Under the pieces are notes generated by a model, which was given only the letters and a program-made list of their open reading frames with translations, did not search any database and was not told the DNA's origin. From contig CAZXUI010000057.1 of the NCBI GenBank assembly GCA_964643885.1, forward strand, positions 1 through 30,653: 30,653 bases of DNA, given 5' to 3'. Below, piece after piece: positions 22,829 through 29,877 of this stretch. The stretch's first letter is position 1. The number at the start of each line of letters is the position of its first letter. Source of the DNA: CAADGL01 sp964643885 (GTDB taxonomy: Bacteria; Planctomycetota; Phycisphaerae; UBA1845; Fen-1342). Made by a program: the position numbers and the translations under genes.

Positions 22829-23212
22829 CTACTTCATCGCCCGCGCCTGGGCCAGGATCGATTCCGCCGACGCCCGCCGCTCCTGCGGCAACAGGTCCAG
22901 GCCCAGCACGTGCTCGAGTATCCGCACCGCCTCCGCCGCCCGCCCGCGCGACGCCAGATACGCCGCCCGGCTCTCCTGCATGTACGAATAGGGCCACATC
23001 GCCATGCTCACGGCCCATTCGTACGTCTCGATCGCCTGTTGGACCTGGCCCATCCGGTCATACGTCGTCGCCAGGTTCATCCCCATGTACGACCGCTCGG
23101 TCTGCGGGATGTCTGCGCGGTTGCACAGCTCCGCGAAGATCTCCGCCGCCGACTGAAAGTCGCCCTTCTCGAAGTGTGCCGCCGCTTCGTGACATCGCGC
23201 CGCCCAGTCCAT
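22829..23212 (-). CDS. Small TPR-repeat protein
   Basis: This 127-residue helical protein contains about three TPR units: ARCHEAAAHFEKGDFQSAAEIFAEL, MNLATTYDRMGQVQQAIETYEWAV and RAAYLASRGRAAEAVRILEHVLGLDLL. There is no signal peptide, so it is probably a cytoplasmic interaction module. The ATG at 23212 has GGGAG 6 nt upstream. It lies 71 nt after the HIT gene on the same strand. Function is unknown beyond the TPR scaffold. A longer in-frame extension upstream runs into the HIT gene and is not supported. Confidence 0.85.
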   Translation of the reverse strand: MDWAARCHEAAAHFEKGDFQSAAEIFAELCNRADIPQTERSYMGMNLATTYDRMGQVQQAIETYEWAVSMAMWPYSYMQESRAAYLASRGRAAEAVRILEHVLGLDLLPQERRASAESILAQARAMK

Positions 23213-23283
23213 GGTCGCTCCCGTCGTCTGGCCTCGCTCGCGCTCGCAGGCTGCCCACGATACCCGCTCATCGCCGGCGGCGG

Positions 23284-23745
23284 CTATGACGCGGATTCCC
23301 CCAGCGCCTCGGTCAGCGCCCGCACGAACCGCTCGTGCTCGCCCGCCGCGTACGCATCGGCCACGGTGTCGCCCGGGTCCAGCGGCCGGCCGTCGAAGCG
23401 GTCCCCCGGCCGGCGGGGGCAGATGTGCACGTGCAGGTGCGGCACGAGGTTGCCCAGGCTCAGCAGGTTGATCTTGGCCGCCCCGGTGATCCGCTGCACC
23501 GCCGCGCTGACGAGGGCCACGTCCTGCACGAACGCGGTCGCCTCGGCCGGCGGCAGGTCGTGCAGCTCGACGGCGTGCCGGCGGAGCACCAGGCAGACGT
23601 AGCCGGGCAGGGGGGCGCAGCGCGCTACGCGGACGAGCGCTGTCGGCGTTTGGCCGATCACGTCGCTCAGCGGCCAATCGCAGAGCGGGCAGCCGTGGCC
23701 GTTTTTCAGGCGATTCCACGCGGTCGGATCGTTCCAGGCCGGCAT
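23284..23745 (-). CDS. HIT-family nucleotide hydrolase/transferase
   Basis: The histidine triad NLVPHLHVHICPR (His103, His105, His107) identifies a HIT protein, a family that cleaves nucleoside phosphoramidates, dinucleoside polyphosphates or related bonds through a His nucleophile. Residues GHGCPLC near 17-22 supply a CxxC that could bind zinc in some HIT branches. The start at ATG 23745 has GGAG 6 nt upstream and gives 153 residues; an extension to 23838 has no recognisable homology and would overlap the promoter region of the divergent gene. The natural substrate cannot be predicted. The TPR gene follows on the same strand. Confidence 0.9.
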   Translation of the reverse strand: MPAWNDPTAWNRLKNGHGCPLCDWPLSDVIGQTPTALVRVARCAPLPGYVCLVLRRHAVELHDLPPAEATAFVQDVALVSAAVQRITGAAKINLLSLGNLVPHLHVHICPRRPGDRFDGRPLDPGDTVADAYAAGEHERFVRALTEALGESAS

Positions 23746-23826
23746 CGGATCTCCACAGACGGCCGATCGAGCGGTCGGGCCGATTGATCGCGGCCCGGTT
23801 TCTTCGGACGGATTCTCACCTTTTTC

Positions 23827-23854
23827 TTGACGCGTCATGTTCGTGTGCTATTCT
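23827..23854 (+). promoter_or_regulatory. Possible sigma70-type promoter of the DUF1573 gene set
   Basis: TTGACG (23827, 5/6) and TATTCT (23849, 4/6) are separated by 16 nt, in a short AT-richer stretch between the divergent HIT and DUF1573 genes. If used, transcription would begin near 23860, ruling out any start codon at 23827. Confidence 0.4.
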
Positions 23855-23908
23855 TCCTTCAGCAACCCCCGTGCACTTCGGGAGGGGCCGATGCTTACAG
23901 ACGCACGA

Positions 23909-23932
23909 CAGCCGACAGCCGACAGCCGACCC
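23909..23932. repeat. 7-bp tandem repeat at the 5' end of the DUF1573 gene
   Basis: GACAGCC is repeated three times and followed by GAC. It lies between a well-placed ATG (23891, preceded by GGGAGGGG) and the conserved DUF1573 frame. With three units the ATG is out of frame; adding one 7-bp unit would bring it in frame. Confidence 0.75.
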
Positions 23933-23979
23933 GCGAAGCTTCGCCCGGCGCGCGACCTGCGGTCCTGATTCTGCAACTG

Positions 23980-24930
23980 ATGGGGCTGGGCGTCATTATA
24001 GTGGGGGCATTCTTCGCTGGGACTGTTCTGAAGTCCAGCGGCGCCGACAAGCCGTCCGGCGTAGCGCTCGTGCGGATCGACCCTGCGAAAGTGGATTTGG
24101 GACAGGTTCCCTGGGGTACCAACAGCTTCCATCGCGTCATGCTCACCAAGGAGGCAGCCCACGCCATTCGCGTTCGAGCGGTCGAGGCAACTTGCGGCTG
24201 CACCACGCTTAACGACGCCGCGCTGACACGATCCGAGATCGCGCCGGGGGCTTCCGTTCCGATCGAGTTCAACTTTCGTGCGGGAACGATCCCGGGCCCG
24301 AAAGACAGCACAATTCGCGTGGCGCTGGCGGATGGGACACAAGTTACGGTCGATGTGTCCGCTGATATCGTCGGAACCTGGTCGGTCACGCCGGATCGGC
24401 TCGACTTCGCGACCGTTCCGATATCGGGTCAAGCCGAGAAGATCGTGCAGACTCTCGAATACTCGTCCGACGCGCACGAACTCGTCGATGTCAGAGTCTC
24501 CGGGGGTGGCTGGCTGCGGGTTCTGGAGGCTCCGCGAGGCCAGCGCGCTGGAACGATCCGGCTTGAGCTTGACCCCGCGCGCGCCCACGTGGGCCCGAAC
24601 GTGACAAGTCTGATCGTAGAGACCAGGTGTGACGCGAAGCGGGCGGGCGCGATTCCGGTCCGCGTGAAGGGCCTGGCGCCCCTGGGTGCGTCGGCAAGCC
24701 GCGTGTTTCTGGCAGCAGACGACCAGCGTGAGATATCGTTCACGGACGCGTTCTCACAGCCGGTGAATCTCCGCTCGGCTGTTTCCGAGCATGAGGCGCT
24801 CGCGGCGGACGTCCGCGGGAGCGTCGTCGTACTACGATGGGTTTCAGAGCCGCCGGAGGCTCTGATCGTAGCCGTCACAGTGACAGATGAAGGAGGAAAC
24901 TCATGTCGACTTTGGGTCTCCACAAGCTAG
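23980..24930 (+). CDS. Membrane-anchored DUF1573 protein; start uncertain
   Basis: DUF1573 is a beta-sandwich (ASH-like) domain common in planctomycetes and Bacteroidetes. Its hallmark is present as VEATCGCTTL, with DLGQVPWGT before it and IPIEFNF-like strands after it (PVPIEFN-type, here ASVPIEFNFRAG). A hydrophobic segment before it (AVLILQLMGLGVIIVGAFFAGTVL) suggests a membrane anchor with the domain outside the cytoplasm. A second, similar beta region follows (LDFATVPISGQAEK). The frame is open from a TTG at 23827, but that overlaps the candidate promoter. The first in-frame ATG, 23980, has no ribosome-binding site, while ATG 23891 has a strong one but is out of frame across the 7-bp repeat. 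The 3' end overlaps the next gene by 28 nt. Confidence 0.85.
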   Translation: MGLGVIIVGAFFAGTVLKSSGADKPSGVALVRIDPAKVDLGQVPWGTNSFHRVMLTKEAAHAIRVRAVEATCGCTTLNDAALTRSEIAPGASVPIEFNFRAGTIPGPKDSTIRVALADGTQVTVDVSADIVGTWSVTPDRLDFATVPISGQAEKIVQTLEYSSDAHELVDVRVSGGGWLRVLEAPRGQRAGTIRLELDPARAHVGPNVTSLIVETRCDAKRAGAIPVRVKGLAPLGASASRVFLAADDQREISFTDAFSQPVNLRSAVSEHEALAADVRGSVVVLRWVSEPPEALIVAVTVTDEGGNSCRLWVSTS

Positions 24931-25310
24931 GGTTGGCTGCGGTCGGGCTGAGCATCGCGGCGTTCGTGGCCGGGCAGACCCTTGCCGGCGAGGGCACGCC
25001 CTGCCGCAAGTGGCTCTATCCTCCGCAGGTCGCGTGTTCCGGATGTAGCGACACCAACAACTGCCAGCCATGTTCCGGTGGCACCTGCAGCGCGGTCACG
25101 CGTCAAGTGTGTGCGCTCACGTTCTACAGCACCGCCGGTAACGAAAAGGAAGAAATCATTAGAGAGGTACCCTGCTGGGTTCGCTATTTCTGCAGTCTTG
25201 GCGGGCTCAGCAACAATTGCAACACGAACAGTGATTGCGGGTCCGTGATGTTTCAGCAGTCGAGCAGAGGCACGACCGTCATGATATCCGAGCCAGGCGC
25301 GGATTGTTAG
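24903..25310 (+). CDS. Secreted cysteine-rich protein
   Basis: This 135-residue protein has a typical signal peptide (LGLAAVGLSIAAFVAGQTLAG, likely cleavage after TLAG). The mature part has 12 cysteines, an even number compatible with disulfides, in clusters such as CSGCSDTNNCQPCSGGTC and NNCNTNSDCGS. It is not a recognised family. GGAGG 6 nt before the ATG is a strong ribosome-binding site, and the ATG lies inside the end of the DUF1573 gene, so translation is coupled. Base composition is lower in G+C than most of the window. Related short Cys-rich proteins beside DUF1573 genes are plausible in planctomycetes, but I cannot confirm that here. Confidence 0.85.
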   Translation: MSTLGLHKLGLAAVGLSIAAFVAGQTLAGEGTPCRKWLYPPQVACSGCSDTNNCQPCSGGTCSAVTRQVCALTFYSTAGNEKEEIIREVPCWVRYFCSLGGLSNNCNTNSDCGSVMFQQSSRGTTVMISEPGADC

Positions 25311-25605
25311 GCGTTGTCTGGGTTGAGGGCAGTTTCCAGGGACGTGAGGCGGCAGGTGCTCGGTCCGATGCGATGGCTGTCTTGCATCCGTATGCTTCGT
25401 GGTGTTGGTCTCCGTGGCAGCTCTTCAACACGTAAAAGCTGTTCCGAAGCTAATCGGACTAGCACGTCGAAGAACGTCGTCAGGCAGAATCTCTGGAGAA
25501 TACGACGGTGTCTTGTTTCGCAACGCCACGCACAACTGGCATTGGGGGAGCCCTTGATCACCGGAGAAGCGAGATCGTGCGCGTCGCAATGTGTGAGGTG
25601 AGCAG
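25311..25605. other. 295-bp lower-GC interval without a supported gene
   Basis: A frame at 25314-25601 is open, but its composition (Arg/Ser/Cys-rich, no motif) and lack of a ribosome-binding site argue against coding. It may be a leader or a decayed gene. No repeat or RNA was recognised. Confidence 0.45.
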
Positions 25606-27042
25606 ATGACATTTCTAGTTCTGGCGACTAGTTTGGGGATGATGACCAGTGATGTCCCATCGGAGCTGTCGTCTTTGCTCGATCATCGCGCCAAGTGGAT
25701 GACCGGCGAGATCGTATGGGTCGACACTCGCTGTGATCGGCCCCAGCCTGCATTCTTGATGACTCAGCAGTTTACGCAGAGCGAAAACCTCGTTACTACG
25801 CGTACAGAGGATCCGCTCGCAGCCCACGGCACGCCGTCCGTATACCCGAGTCACTTGGTCAGAACCCACAAAGTGCTATCCACGAATGACGGTGTCTGGG
25901 CACACACCGAGCTGAGTACCATTGTTGAATCGCATCCCCCGGCTACTGGAGTTACATTTGACCATCGATCGCTGGGGCTCTGGTATACGCCGACCGGAAG
26001 CCATCCGAATGATCTGCTTCTCGCAAGCAAGCCCATGGGGATTCCTGTGGAATACAGTGTGTTCGATCACAACGGCTTTCGGGTCGTCGAGGCGATCGAA
26101 CGCGAATCGGGCTCTAGAACTGTGTGGAAGCTGGATCCAAGGCGTGGAAACCAACCAGTTCAAATCACGCATGAACGCGCAGGGAACGTCGTTAGCGAAG
26201 CCCACGTTGTTCCTCGAGCGTATGGCGAGAATTGGTTTCCGGAGCGTGTGGAGTTCTACTCCGCACCGCGGCGGACAGGCGATTCACCCTGTCACGTGAT
26301 TCAGATTCTCTCGTTCGACGTGAACTCCCCTGCCCAACCTCAGACCCTAACGCTGGAGGACATCGGAGTGGATAGCGGCTTCCATGTTCAGGTGGGTGAC
26401 CCAGCTCACCAGCTTGGTCCGCTTGCTCGCTGGAACGGCCGGGCCGTAGTGTCCGACGGCGAATATCGCGACGGCTTGCGAGCGGGGCACGAGGTGTATG
26501 GACCGCGCTTTGAAGCCGTCCTCGAGGAGAACCGCCGCCGACGCGCCGAAAAGATCGAGGCCGAAGCTGCTCAACGCGATGGCTCCGGTCCTGTTACCCA
26601 GCGCCCCGCGTCTGGTCCCGAGCGAATCGACGTCCGCCCCGCCGACCCGAATGACTTTTTCTCCGAGTGGCGCAGGTACACCGAAGCCTTCATCGTCCAC
26701 TACGAGCTGAAGACCGAGCAGGCCGAGCACGCGCGGCTGATCCTGACGAAATCCGAAGAGCTCGGCCGGGAGTACGTCCGCCGCGTCGATCAGCGACTCA
26801 AGGAGTTCGAAAAGCGCCACGAAGAGTCGGCCAAGCTCTCGGAGCTGGCCAGGACCGAGCGCCTCAAGGAGCTCGCCAGCGAGCGGCGCAAGCTACTCCG
26901 GCCGCTCGACGACATCTTCGAGACGCGGCTCAAACCCGGCCTGGAGAAGATTCCCACGCGCGAGCAGCGCCGCCGCGTCGCGGAGCGCGAGGCCGCCGCC
27001 GGCGAAAAGGCGACCGACGAAGCGCCGGCAAAGAAGCCGTAG
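25606..27042 (+). CDS. Secreted two-part protein: lower-GC N-terminal domain, high-GC coiled-coil C-terminus
   Basis: This 478-residue protein is not recognised. The N-terminus (MTFLVLATSLGMMTSDVPS) is a weak signal-peptide candidate. Residues ~20-290 look beta-rich and globular, with phrases such as GEIVWVDTRCDR, GLWYTPTGSHPNDLLLASKP and GFRVVEAIERESGSRTVWKLDPRRG, the last suggesting a strand-turn repeat. From ~300 the chain changes to charged helix (EENRRRRAEKIEAEAAQ), a Pro-rich break and a long coiled coil (~355-470, e.g. RRVDQRLKEFEKRHEESAKLSEL). G+C content rises sharply at about 26450-26500, in step with this domain change. GAGGTGAGCAG precedes the ATG. It probably belongs to the DUF1573/Cys-rich set. 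Confidence 0.85.
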   Translation: MTFLVLATSLGMMTSDVPSELSSLLDHRAKWMTGEIVWVDTRCDRPQPAFLMTQQFTQSENLVTTRTEDPLAAHGTPSVYPSHLVRTHKVLSTNDGVWAHTELSTIVESHPPATGVTFDHRSLGLWYTPTGSHPNDLLLASKPMGIPVEYSVFDHNGFRVVEAIERESGSRTVWKLDPRRGNQPVQITHERAGNVVSEAHVVPRAYGENWFPERVEFYSAPRRTGDSPCHVIQILSFDVNSPAQPQTLTLEDIGVDSGFHVQVGDPAHQLGPLARWNGRAVVSDGEYRDGLRAGHEVYGPRFEAVLEENRRRRAEKIEAEAAQRDGSGPVTQRPASGPERIDVRPADPNDFFSEWRRYTEAFIVHYELKTEQAEHARLILTKSEELGREYVRRVDQRLKEFEKRHEESAKLSELARTERLKELASERRKLLRPLDDIFETRLKPGLEKIPTREQRRRVAEREAAAGEKATDEAPAKKP

Positions 27043-27188
27043 CCAACGGGTTAGACTTGCGCTGCGCGGTCAGCCTCCTTGACCGGCGGCGCGTGACGTG
27101 CGTCTCGCGGGGTTTGATGCGGCGTCTCGTGCGGGCTGCGCCGCGCCGCGGCCGTGCGCCTGCACCGCGCCGCGAGCGTGTGTCTGCT

Positions 27189-27498
27189 CCGAGCTGCGAC
27201 CGTCAGGGAGCGGGCGGGTTTGAGCGCGACCCCCGCGCACACGCGCCGAGACGCGCACACCTGCCATCAACGGACGAGCGCCTGAGGTAGGTGAATGTCA
27301 CTTGGCGCTGCGCAGGCAACGCGCCACCCCCAGCCCGCTCCCTTGCCAGGCTGTCGAAAAACTCGATCTCGCGCTGTTCGAATACCGAGTTTGCCCATCG
27401 AACCCCGGGGGGTCAGACGCGACGCCAGGCGATCGATGGGCTGTCGAAAAACGCCGGCGCGACTTTTTCGACAGCCTGTTACGGTCGCGGCTCGGTTC
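27189..27498. repeat. ~310-bp MITE-like element, copy B
   Basis: A near-identical direct copy of 22439-22747 with the same terminal inverted repeats (right end ACGGTCGCGGCTCGG at 27481-27495, left end with one mismatch) and the same internal hairpin arms. Upstream, 27150-27190 carries weaker tandem relatives of the core. It occupies most of the 511-bp interval between the coiled-coil gene and the second ABC exporter. Confidence 0.88.
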
Positions 27499-27509
27499 AT
27501 GCGGGCGGG

Positions 27510-27580
27510 CCGCCCGCGAGCGAGCGATCAGTACGCCGCCCGCGAGCGAGCGATCAGTGCACCGCCGGCGAGCGATAGAG
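27510..27580. repeat. 26-bp tandem repeat at the 3' end of the ABC exporter gene
   Basis: Units start at 27510, 27536 and 27562 with exact 26-nt spacing; the first two share 23 identical bases (CCGCCCGCGAGCGAGCGATC and three more). The third is diverged and encodes the last residues of the ABC protein, so the repeat appears to copy the gene's own terminus, stop codon included. Confidence 0.8.
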
Positions 27581-29554
27581 CGCCAGATACAGCGGACAGC
27601 GCTCCAGCAGCTCCGCGTGCGGGCCGACATCCACGATCCGACCCGCGTCCATCACCACGATCCGGTCCGCCAGCTCCATCACCGTGTGCCGGTGGGCGAT
27701 CAGGAACGTCGTCCGACCGCGGCGAAGCTCCTGAAGCGCCGCGTGAATCTTCTGCTCGCTCTCCGCGTCGATCTCGCTGGTCGCCTCGTCGAAGACCAGG
27801 ATGCTGGCCGGCTTGAGGAACGCCCGCGCGATCGACAGCCGCTGCCGCTGCCCGCCCGACAGACTCGTCCCGTGCTCGCCCAGAACCGTCTCATACCCCG
27901 CCGGCAGCCGCTCGATGAACTCGGCTGCATACGCCTTCTCCGCCGCCCGCCGAACCTCGTCCAGCGTCGCCCCCGGCCGGCCGTAGGCGATGTTCTCCAG
28001 CACGCTGCGGGCGAAGATCACCGGCCGCTGGCTGACGATCGCGATCTGCGCCCGCAGAGCCCGCAGGCTCAGCTCGCGAATATCGACGCCGTCGACGCGG
28101 ATCGTGCCGTGCTGCGGCTCGATCAGGCGCGAGAGCGTCCGCATCAGGGTCGACTTGCCGCTGCCGTTCGGGCCGACCAGGGCGACGCATTCGCCCGGCG
28201 CCACCGCCAGCGAGACATCATCGAGCGCCGGAGGCTCCTGCTGCGGCTGATAGCGGAAGCCGACATGCTCGAAGCGCACCTCGCGCGCCCGCGGCAGGAC
28301 CACGGGCGAAGCGGATGTTGCGCCCGCCGTCGCGCCGCCGGCCGGCCTCTCGCGCTCGCGACCCGGCTCGAGCGCCGGCAGCACGGCCGGCGACGCCGGC
28401 GAGCGCTCCTCCGGTGCGTCGAGGAACTCGAAGATGCGCTCGCTGGCGGCCGTGGCGCGCTGCACCGCGTTGTAGACGTTGGCCACCTTGCGGATCGGGT
28501 CGAGCATGGCCGTCAGCAGCACGACCATCGTCACGAAGCGGGCCGGCTCCATCTGCCCTGACAGCGTCTGCGACGCCAGCCAGACGATGCCGCCGGCCGC
28601 GATCATCACCCCCGCCACCTCGATCAGCGGCGAGCTGACCGCCTCGATCCAGGCGAGCTTGAGCATCTGCCGCAGCATCTTCCGCTCGATCTTCCACATC
28701 CGCCGCCGCTCGTGCCCCTCGCGGCCATAGGTCTTGACCACGTCGATGCCCTGGAGCGTCTCCTCGAGCCCCGACAGCAGCACGCCGTAGCCCTGAAGCA
28801 TGCGGACCGTCGCCTTGCGGATCTTGCGGCCGAAGTACCACAGCAGCCCGACTGCCAGCGGCGTGATCGCCAGCGCGATCAGGGTCACGCGCCAGTCCAG
28901 CGCGAACGCCAGCGCCAGCACGCAGATGGCCTTCAGCGGCTCGCGGGCGACCTTGCCGAAGAGCGTCGTGATGCCGAGGAAGACTTCGCGCGCGTCCGAC
29001 ATGAACTGGCTGACGCGCGACGACACGTCGCCGGAGAGCGCGGCCGACGGCACATGCAGCGACTTGCGGTACATCTTCCGCCGCAGGTCCATCATCGCCC
29101 GGTGAGAGGCGTAGAGCACGAGGTATTGCGAGACGCAGCGAAGTGTGTTGCCGATCAGGTTCACCACGACCAGCAGCACGACCAGCGTCAGCAGCGTGTT
29201 CAGCGCGGCGTTGGGCGTCGACGCGGCGGGAAACAGCCCGGCCGCCCAGGTCAGGAAGCCGGCCGCCCAGCCGTCGAGCCTGCCCGCCTGCGTCAGCAGA
29301 TACTCGCGCAGGTTCTCCTGCTCCACGATGACCTTCAGCACCGGCAGCAGCCCGCCCAGGCTGGCCGTGTAGGTCAGCGCCACACCCAGGCCGAGCACCA
29401 GCCCGGCGATCATCGCCCGGCGGTGCGGCCAGACGAGCGACAGCATTCGCCATAAAGCGTTGGCGCCGGGGGGGTTGCGCGCTGGCAGGCCGTTGCGGAC
29501 TGCCAGCAGGCCGGTCGGGCTGACGGGCGTCTGGGCGATCGGGTGCTCGCTCAT
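27554..29554 (-). CDS. ABC exporter (MsbA/lipid type), ATP-binding and permease half-transporter
   Basis: From ATG 29554 this is a 666-residue fused exporter. The membrane domain has six predicted helices and the ATPase has Walker A GPNGSGKST, signature LSGGQRQRLSIARA, Walker B ILVFDEATSEID and the switch His in AHRHTV. Regions shared with the other exporter include TTLFGKVAREPLKA and MLDPIRKVANVYNAVQRA (compare TLFGKVIREPLKA and DPVRKMGNVYNRLQQA), so the two are close paralogues. This one lacks the PDZ-like insertion: the loop between helices 1 and 2 is moderately long but helical and Ala-rich. A linker of ~50 Pro/Ala/Arg-rich residues precedes the ATPase. An upstream ATG at 29653 would add an Ala-rich tail. 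It is divergent from groEL. Confidence 0.93.
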   Translation of the reverse strand: MSEHPIAQTPVSPTGLLAVRNGLPARNPPGANALWRMLSLVWPHRRAMIAGLVLGLGVALTYTASLGGLLPVLKVIVEQENLREYLLTQAGRLDGWAAGFLTWAAGLFPAASTPNAALNTLLTLVVLLVVVNLIGNTLRCVSQYLVLYASHRAMMDLRRKMYRKSLHVPSAALSGDVSSRVSQFMSDAREVFLGITTLFGKVAREPLKAICVLALAFALDWRVTLIALAITPLAVGLLWYFGRKIRKATVRMLQGYGVLLSGLEETLQGIDVVKTYGREGHERRRMWKIERKMLRQMLKLAWIEAVSSPLIEVAGVMIAAGGIVWLASQTLSGQMEPARFVTMVVLLTAMLDPIRKVANVYNAVQRATAASERIFEFLDAPEERSPASPAVLPALEPGRERERPAGGATAGATSASPVVLPRAREVRFEHVGFRYQPQQEPPALDDVSLAVAPGECVALVGPNGSGKSTLMRTLSRLIEPQHGTIRVDGVDIRELSLRALRAQIAIVSQRPVIFARSVLENIAYGRPGATLDEVRRAAEKAYAAEFIERLPAGYETVLGEHGTSLSGGQRQRLSIARAFLKPASILVFDEATSEIDAESEQKIHAALQELRRGRTTFLIAHRHTVMELADRIVVMDAGRIVDVGPHAELLERCPLYLALYRSPAVH

Positions 29555-29877
29555 CGTGGCAGAGAATACGCGACCCGGCCGGCGCGTGACAGGGGGCGCG
29601 GCCGAGCGGCCCGCCGCGCTCGGCGCGATCTCGACAGCGGCGGCAAGCGGCATGTCAGAATGGCACTGGAGGGGGGTCGTCGGCCGGGTAGAGGGGTCCG
29701 GCGACGTGGCTGTAACCCTCGCCAGAATCGGGCCTTATCGCCTGCCCGCCGCGCCGCGGGGCCTCTGGCATAGCTCTTGCTCATCGCCCGCCAGCGGGCC
29801 GCGCGTCTGCGCAGCACCCGTCCGCGCCGGCCCGCCTAGCGAGCTCGTGAGTATTGGATCGACAAGGAGATACGCGC
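29555..29877. other. 323-bp divergent regulatory interval between ABC exporter and groEL
   Basis: It contains the sigma54-type site and the groEL ribosome-binding site. No CIRCE (TTAGCACTC-N9-GAGTGCTAA) element and no groES gene were found here. Confidence 0.6.
29766..29781 (+). promoter_or_regulatory. Sigma54-type (-24/-12) promoter upstream of groEL
   Basis: TGGCATAGCTCTTGCT fits the consensus TGGCAYR-N4-TTGCW at every fixed position, with the invariant GG (29767-29768) and GC (29779-29780) separated by exactly 10 nt. It predicts transcription from about 29792 and a leader of ~86 nt. No activator site was identified. Confidence 0.65.

Noticed and set aside
25314..25601. 95-residue plus-strand gene between the Cys-rich and coiled-coil genes
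   Set aside because: No ribosome-binding site, no recognisable domain, Arg/Ser/Cys-heavy composition; kept only as unexplained intergenic DNA.
29820..29877. CIRCE operator at groEL
   Set aside because: Only scattered resemblance (TAGCGAGCTC...GAGTA); the required inverted repeat with a 9-nt spacer is absent.
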